Source of the DNA: UBA2988 sp965237965
GTDB taxonomy: Bacteria > Gemmatimonadota > Gemmatimonadetes > Longimicrobiales > Gaopeijiaceae
Direction: 5' to 3'
DNA: 64,000 nucleotides
Assembly: GCA_965237965.1 (NCBI GenBank)
Contig: CBDEGT010000003.1
Location: 186,001-250,000 of the forward strand
Positions 60,058 through 64,000 of the stretch are shown here, piece by piece (positions within the stretch are counted from its first letter, which is position 1; each line of letters starts with the position of its first letter). The notes beneath the pieces were generated by a model. That model did not search any database. It saw only the letters and a list, made by a program, of their open reading frames with translations, and was not told the origin of the DNA. The translations under genes and the position numbers were made by a program.

Positions 60058-61449
60058 ATGGCGCGGACTTGCCGCGCAGTGGTCGGTTTGCCCCTCCTAG
60101 CCGCGCTGGCAGGGTGCACGGGCGATTCCGCTACCGAGCCCGGACCGGTCGCGGCGTCCGCGCTGTCGGTCTCGCCCTCCGGGGCCGTGCTGCCGTTCTT
60201 CGGCGACAAGATGACGTTCTCCGCCGCGATCACGGATCGGCACGGCGCGGCACTTCCGGGGACTGTGACATGGTCCAGCGAGGCCCCCGAGGTCTTCTCC
60301 GTCACACCCGGCGGGCTGGTGACCGGGCTGTCGGACGGCACTGGAACCCTGCGGGCGACGTTCGGGAGCCTGAGCGACAGCGCGGTGGTCACCGTGGCCC
60401 CGGCGGTCTCGCAGTTCTCCCGCTGGCTCGCGCATGACGTGCAGCAGGACGACCTGGCCGGGATCACCGTGGCGGTCGCCCGGGACGGCGAAGTGCTCTG
60501 GTCGCGGGCGTTCGGCTGGGCCGACCGAGAAAGGCAGGTCCCCGCAGCCCGCGAGACCATCTACAAGGTGGGTTCCATTTCGAAAACGGTCACGGCAGCC
60601 CTGATGGCTACGCTCGTGGACGAAGGCATCGTTAGCCTGAATACTCCGCTGGAAGAACTGGTGCCCGAGATTGAGGACATCCGGGACTGGCCGGCCGACG
60701 CCCACCCGGCGTTGCCGATGCTGCGGCACCTCGCGAACCACACCTCCGGGCTTCCCAACGGGCCTGAACTCCCGGATGCCTCAATCGGACACGTCAGCAT
60801 CTGGAAATCGAAGCTCCTGGCCTCCATCCCCACGATCCGCTACCGGACGCGGCCCGGTGAGGAGTACCACTACTCCAACGTCGGATACGCCCTCCTCGGG
60901 TTCGCCCTGGACCGGGCCGCGAACCAGGACTTCGTGGAACAGGTGCGCATGCGCATCTTCGAGCCGATGGGGATGACGAGCAGCACCTACCTGATCGACG
61001 CGAATCTGCAGGCGAGGCTCGCCACCGGCTACTACAACCGTCCTGGCCAACCCGTCAACACGGAGTATCCGCTCCGCCAACATGCGAACAGCGGGTACAG
61101 AGTACCGGGCGGCGGCGTATACTCCACGGTGGACGATCTGGCGCGTCTCGCGGCCGGCGTGATGGGAAGGGGTGGGAGAGAGCTGTTCAGCCATGCCGCG
61201 CGCTCGGAAATGTTGTCCGTGCAGACGCCTAACGGTGGTCGCACCGGAGCCGGTTTCGGCATCTTCCTGAGGGCCGTGGGAGACCGCATCTTCGCGAGCC
61301 ACGGGGGAACGGCGGCCGGCTACAAGGCCTACCTGGTCTTCGAGCCGGCGACGGGGCTGACCGTAGTCCTGCTTCGCAACTCCAACTGGGGGCTGACGGA
61401 CCTGAGCGCGACCGCCCGCTGGCTCATCTCCAACTTGCCCGGGGACTGA
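60058..61449 (+). CDS. Beta-lactamase-like serine hydrolase lipoprotein
   Basis: From ATG 60058 the 463-residue product has a lipoprotein signal (VGLPLLAALAGC, Cys20) and a Big2-type immunoglobulin-like domain at about 33-113 (LSVSPSGAVLPFFGDKMTFS, GTLRATFGSLSDSAVVTVAP). A class C beta-lactamase/DD-peptidase fold follows: S-x-x-K as SISK (Ser173, Lys176), YSN in EYHYSNVGYALLGF, and HGG in SHGGTAAGYKAYLVF. Such enzymes act on cell-wall peptides, esters or D-amino-acid peptides in the periplasm; resistance activity cannot be inferred. It stands alone in the accessory region. Confidence 0.9.
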   Translation: MARTCRAVVGLPLLAALAGCTGDSATEPGPVAASALSVSPSGAVLPFFGDKMTFSAAITDRHGAALPGTVTWSSEAPEVFSVTPGGLVTGLSDGTGTLRATFGSLSDSAVVTVAPAVSQFSRWLAHDVQQDDLAGITVAVARDGEVLWSRAFGWADRERQVPAARETIYKVGSISKTVTAALMATLVDEGIVSLNTPLEELVPEIEDIRDWPADAHPALPMLRHLANHTSGLPNGPELPDASIGHVSIWKSKLLASIPTIRYRTRPGEEYHYSNVGYALLGFALDRAANQDFVEQVRMRIFEPMGMTSSTYLIDANLQARLATGYYNRPGQPVNTEYPLRQHANSGYRVPGGGVYSTVDDLARLAAGVMGRGGRELFSHAARSEMLSVQTPNGGRTGAGFGIFLRAVGDRIFASHGGTAAGYKAYLVFEPATGLTVVLLRNSNWGLTDLSATARWLISNLPGD

Positions 61450-61847
61450 GGATTCCTGATTCTGGCCCCATGACAGCATCTCTCATCCCGGGAAAGGCAC
61501 CGCGCACACGCTGCCCCTAACCACCCTGCGCAACCGACCAGGCCGCCTGAGCCTCGCCGGGTGCGCCGCCCCGTTTGCACGCCCGGACGGCAACAGGGCT
61601 CTGCCAACTCCGAGCTTGGCGCGTCCGGATGAGGCGTCAGCCCCACCCCCGAGTTTCACGGCACAGGCCCTCAGCCTGAACTCACCGCGGGCATCGGCTG
61701 TCGGCCGGCGGTAGGGCGCGTCCGAGGATCGTACGGGCCACTACACCCGTCGGAATCTGCTCAACATGTACTTCAACATATAGTCCCCTCAGCGCGAATC
61801 GACGGAGGGAATCTTATAACCCTTTGTATTTCAGCAGCTTACAACAG
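61450..61847. other. No gene seen
   Basis: No recognised coding frame lies between the serine hydrolase and the tRNA-Ala fragment. Composition drops in GC from about 61750. Confidence 0.4.
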
Positions 61848-61889
61848 TGGAGCCAGCCGGATTCGAACCGGCGACCTCCTGGTTGCAAA
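61848..61889 (-). tRNA. 3' half of tRNA-Ala(TGC), att-site scar
   Basis: On the reverse strand are the anticodon loop TTTGCAA (anticodon TGC), half-stem CCAGG, variable loop AGGTC, a perfect T arm (GCCGG TTCGAAT CCGGC), acceptor TGGCTCC with U70 as in tRNA-Ala, and A. The 5' half is missing: bases before the loop do not pair with CCAGG. CCA is not encoded. As with the CAT fragment, this is the duplicate 3' end left by integration into a tRNA gene, in the same orientation. Confidence 0.78.
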
Positions 61890-62026
61890 CTCTACGTCTG
61901 TCGTCCCGCTTTCCCTAGAAGCAGCGAAGCCCCGGAGCATTCTTCGCTGAAATGGCGAACTTCCGACCCAATTTCCTGCCAGGTTGCGACCGCTAACATG
62001 TAATGGAACATGTAGTCGGGCCGACC

Positions 62027-62278
62027 TCAGCTAGTGGGGCCAACCTCAGCCTCCGCCTGCCGTATCAGCCTCGATACCTCGATCTCCAGGCCCTCAGCCA
62101 GACGGACGATGACCCGCAGTGTCGGGTTCCGCTCTCCCCTCTCAACGCCACCTACATAGGTCCGGTCCAGGTCACACCGAAAGCCCAGGTCCTCCTGAGA
62201 TAGCCCTAGGTCGAGGCGGCGGCTCCTGACTGCTCGACCGAAGGCGCGGCGATGGTGTCCCGCTGACAGTTGAAGGTG
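62027..62278 (-). pseudogene. XRE-family regulator, 5' end cut by IS256 element B
   Basis: The frame ends with TGA at 62027-62029. Reading toward it one finds RAFGRAVRSRRLDLGLSQED, LGFRCDLDRTYVGGVERGER and NPTLRVIVRLAEGLEIEVSR, a clear Cro/CI-type helix-turn-helix (LSQEDLG...YVGGVERGERNPTL). No start codon exists before the frame enters the insertion sequence, so the first residues are lost. It was probably a small regulator of an integrated element. Confidence 0.75.
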
Positions 62279-62301
62279 GTGGCTCCGGAGAGTCTCCCTT
62301 G

Positions 62302-63057
62302 TTAGCCTGCCTTTCTCATTTCGGCAACCGGTTCATGGTCGTCGAGGTGGGCCCTGAGCATCCAGAGCTGGTCGTAGCCGATGATCCTCCGGTAGCTCTT
62401 CTCGGTCTCCACGAACGAGGCCGCAGCCCACCTCAGCGCCATCGCTCCGTTCTTCCAGTTGGTCACCCTGCGGGTCTTCCGTCTTACGCCCGAGTGGGTG
62501 CTGTCGATCAGGTTGGTCGAGCCCAGGCACTTCCTCAGCCGCGGCGGGAGGCCGAGCCGGTTGATCGTGAACATCTCGCTGAGGCCTTCGCGTAGGCTGG
62601 CCGAGGCCGAGGGGTGGTCGCGCTCGAGCCATCGGGCGAGCTGCTCGAGCTTCTGCTCGCCCTGCTTCGCGTCCAGCTTCATCGCCGCCCGGAACGCCGC
62701 CTTCACCTGAGGATGCTGATCCTTCGGCAGATGACCCAGCACGTTGCGGAGCTTGTGGTTGCGGCAGCGCTGGATGGGGTGACGTTGGCCGAACACCTTC
62801 TCGATCGCCTTCCTGAGCGCTTTCGAGCCATCGATCACGAACAGCCGCCGCCTGCCCGGGTCCAGGCCGCGCTCGACCAGATCCTCTAGGAGCGCGCTGG
62901 TCACCTCGGCGTTCTCACTCGCTCCTTCCCTCACGCCCAGCACGTGCTTCTTTCCGTCTGAGTCCACGCCTACCGCAGCAAGCACGTGGTGCGAGCCCAT
63001 CTGGATCCCGTCCAGGTAGATCACCAGGAGGTCCCACGCATCCAGCCGGCGCTCCAT
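62302..63057 (-). pseudogene. IS256-family transposase, C-terminal part
   Basis: This is the second piece of the split transposase, opening MERRLDAWDLLVIYLDGIQM. It holds the first Asp (IYLDGIQ), the second (FVIDGSKALRKAIEKVF), RCRNHKLRNVLGHLPKDQHP, and the third catalytic position in STNLIDSTHSGVRRKTRRVT. That third position is Asp where related elements have Glu in N-x-x-E-S. Its ATG overlaps the TGA of the first piece (TGATG). Restoring one G to the GGG run before it would join the two pieces. Confidence 0.8.
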
Positions 63058-63590
63058 CAGCCCTTCAGCACGCGCTCCGAGGCCTCGACCGTCTCACGGC
63101 TCACCACCGACTTGCTCACCCCGACCGTGTCGGCCATCTCACCGATCACACGGCCGTACTTCCGCGTGCTCACCCCCGCCATCAGGACCTCGAGCATCCG
63201 ATCCGCCACGGCGCCCGGTCTCCGCATCGCTGCGTACGCCGGCACCTCGACCTCGCCACCCTCCCCGGCGCCCCGGCGCCTGAGCCGTGGCCGCTCCACA
63301 CGCACCTTCCGGTCCGACAGGTAAACCACACCACCCTGCCGGCCATACCACGCCGTGTCGTCTTCCGCTCGTGACCGACCTGCCTGCTTCACGCCTGCCA
63401 CACCCTCGGCGCTCATCTCCAGCACCGCTTCGATCGTCGCTCGTCCCATCACCTGGATGACTTCGTCGATCGCGACCTCCGTCTGCTCCACGAGCTCAAG
63501 CATCGGAAGCAGAAACTGCCCCTCCCGCTTCAGGAACTCCCTGATCGCGCGCTTGTCCGCCCGATCCCTTACCTCGTACGTTCTCTTCAT
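63057..63590 (-). pseudogene. IS256-family transposase, N-terminal part
   Basis: From ATG 63590 (MKRTYEVRDRADKRAIREFL) the frame gives 177 residues with the N-terminal DNA-binding region: AWYGRQGGVVYLSDRKVRVE, AMRRPGAVADRMLEVLMAGV, VGVSKSVVSRETVEASERVL. It ends KG and TGA where the family continues GLMERRLDAW. The two parts together equal a normal transposase of about 430 residues. Confidence 0.82.
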
Positions 63591-63591
63591 C

Positions 63592-63658
63592 GTGGTGGCT
63601 CCGTGTTGGGGTTTTTGCCTACCCGAGCCTATCGGCCCGGGACCCCCGGAGCCACCAC
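63592..63658 (-). promoter_or_regulatory. Inverted repeat hiding the transposase RBS (element B)
   Basis: The terminal repeat at 63646-63658 is matched by an inverted copy GTGGTGGCTCCG at 63592-63603, just before the transposase ATG at 63590. On the message, CGGAGCCACCAC contains the GGAG ribosome-binding site. It would pair perfectly over 12 bases with the terminal sequence in any transcript that enters from outside. Confidence 0.65.
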
Positions 63659-63724
63659 TTTTCTTTCCCCCCTATCAGGAACCTTCAACTACGGTTGGGA
63701 CAGCTTCGATCCTACGTGGAGATG

Positions 63725-64000
63725 ATGGATATGACACGAGGCGGATTCACCCAGATCGATGTTGATAGAGCGGGACATCAGCTGATTGATGTTCTGATCG
63801 AAGAAATCACAATGGTCGCGAACGAGGCACAAAACAGTGTTCGCATCCAGGCTGTGAGGGAGGCAGTGTCAGCTCGGCAGCGCGGTCATAAACCCGAGTA
63901 TCGCCCCATGGTCGACGGTGATTTCGCTGCATGCCGAATCTCCTTCCGCACCAAGGCACCCGCTGATGCGGGTGTTGATCTCACATTCACTCTAGAGGTT
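63725..64000 (+). CDS. Protein of unknown function, cut by window edge
   Basis: The frame from ATG 63725 is open for 92 codons to the window end: MDMTRGGFTQIDVDRAGHQL, IDVLIEEITMVANEAQNSVR, then AACRISFRTKAPADAGVDLT. GC content is lower than in the core genes. It lies just right of IS256 element B and is probably part of the integrated element into which the IS inserted. I do not recognise the family. Confidence 0.55.
   Translation, partial: MDMTRGGFTQIDVDRAGHQLIDVLIEEITMVANEAQNSVRIQAVREAVSARQRGHKPEYRPMVDGDFAACRISFRTKAPADAGVDLTFTLEV

Larger units (their letters stand above)
62276..63658 (-). mobile_element. IS256-family element B, transposase frameshifted
   Basis: A perfect 13-bp terminal inverted repeat, GTGGTGGCTCCGG at 62276-62288 and CCGGAGCCACCAC at 63646-63658, bounds 1383 bp. 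The eight bases at each side do not match as direct repeats. AGTTGAAGGT just outside the left end recurs inverted as ACCTTCAACT 22 bases outside the right end, so one end may have been rearranged. Confidence 0.78.

Noticed and set aside
60058..61449. Calling the serine hydrolase an antibiotic-resistance beta-lactamase
   Set aside because: The SxxK, YxN and HxG motifs define the fold only; a Big2 domain and lipid anchor fit cell-wall or ester hydrolases equally well.
1..64000. CRISPR arrays and rRNA genes
   Set aside because: I looked for regularly spaced 25-40-bp direct repeats and for rRNA core sequences and saw none. The only tandem repeats are the 14-bp and 17-bp units reported.

Overview
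The window is GC-rich and gene-dense. Its gene content (RND efflux operon, TolB-like/amidohydrolase tandem pair, fused-type spermidine synthase, M1 peptidase, ComB, transhydrogenase, many exported proteins with Gram-negative signal peptides and outer-membrane barrels) suggests a diderm soil or marine bacterium. Gemmatimonadota is my best guess. This is inference from gene style; no rRNA or other phylogenetic marker is present.

Layout. Positions 1-10.4 kb are accessory and scarred: a decayed type I restriction specificity gene beside a DUF6998-like gene, comB with remnants on both sides, a membrane protein of unknown function, a 2.3-kb mobilization cassette (mobA with mobB- and mobD-like genes in overlapping frames) bounded by 115-bp inverted repeats and carrying mobC cut into two swapped halves, a radical SAM gene, an IS3/IS30 remnant chimera, and an SCO gene followed by a cut-short lipoprotein. 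From 10.5 to 51.7 kb the content is mostly chromosomal: an outer-membrane barrel, DinB, MurB, an intact IS5-family element sitting exactly in overlapping stop codons, a long leftward run (rfbC, MATE, spermidine synthase-like, small membrane proteins, a TetR-TolC-MFP-RND efflux operon), a YheT-like hydrolase, transhydrogenase pntAA-pntAB-pntB, a POT transporter, an AI-2E-family permease, a GGQ release-factor-like protein, a flavin electron-transfer operon (ApbE, porin-like barrel, FMN-binding protein, cytochrome b-like membrane protein), a four-gene operon with two giant PD40-amidohydrolases, an MsbA-like exporter and a cyclic-nucleotide-domain histidine kinase.

From 51.69 kb to the right end the content is accessory again. 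A 3' half of tRNA(CAT) marks the left junction and a 3' half of tRNA-Ala(TGC) lies at 61.85 kb, the usual scars of tRNA-targeted integration. Between and beyond them lie a gamma-glutamyltransferase with its Tat signal out of frame, an SLC13 transporter, an M1 peptidase, a TauD-like gene cut by an IS256-family element, a beta-lactamase-like serine hydrolase lipoprotein, an XRE regulator cut by a second, frameshifted IS256-family element, and a partial gene of unknown function.

Four points stand out. The mobilization cassette would regenerate mobC if circularised. The IS5 insertion duplicates a CTAG that serves as stop codon for two convergent genes, so both survive. Two different IS256-family elements carry an inverted copy of near-terminal sequence that would hide the transposase ribosome-binding site in read-through transcripts. 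The flavin electron-transfer operon starts at a possible leaderless promoter with a weak Fur-like repeat over its start codon.
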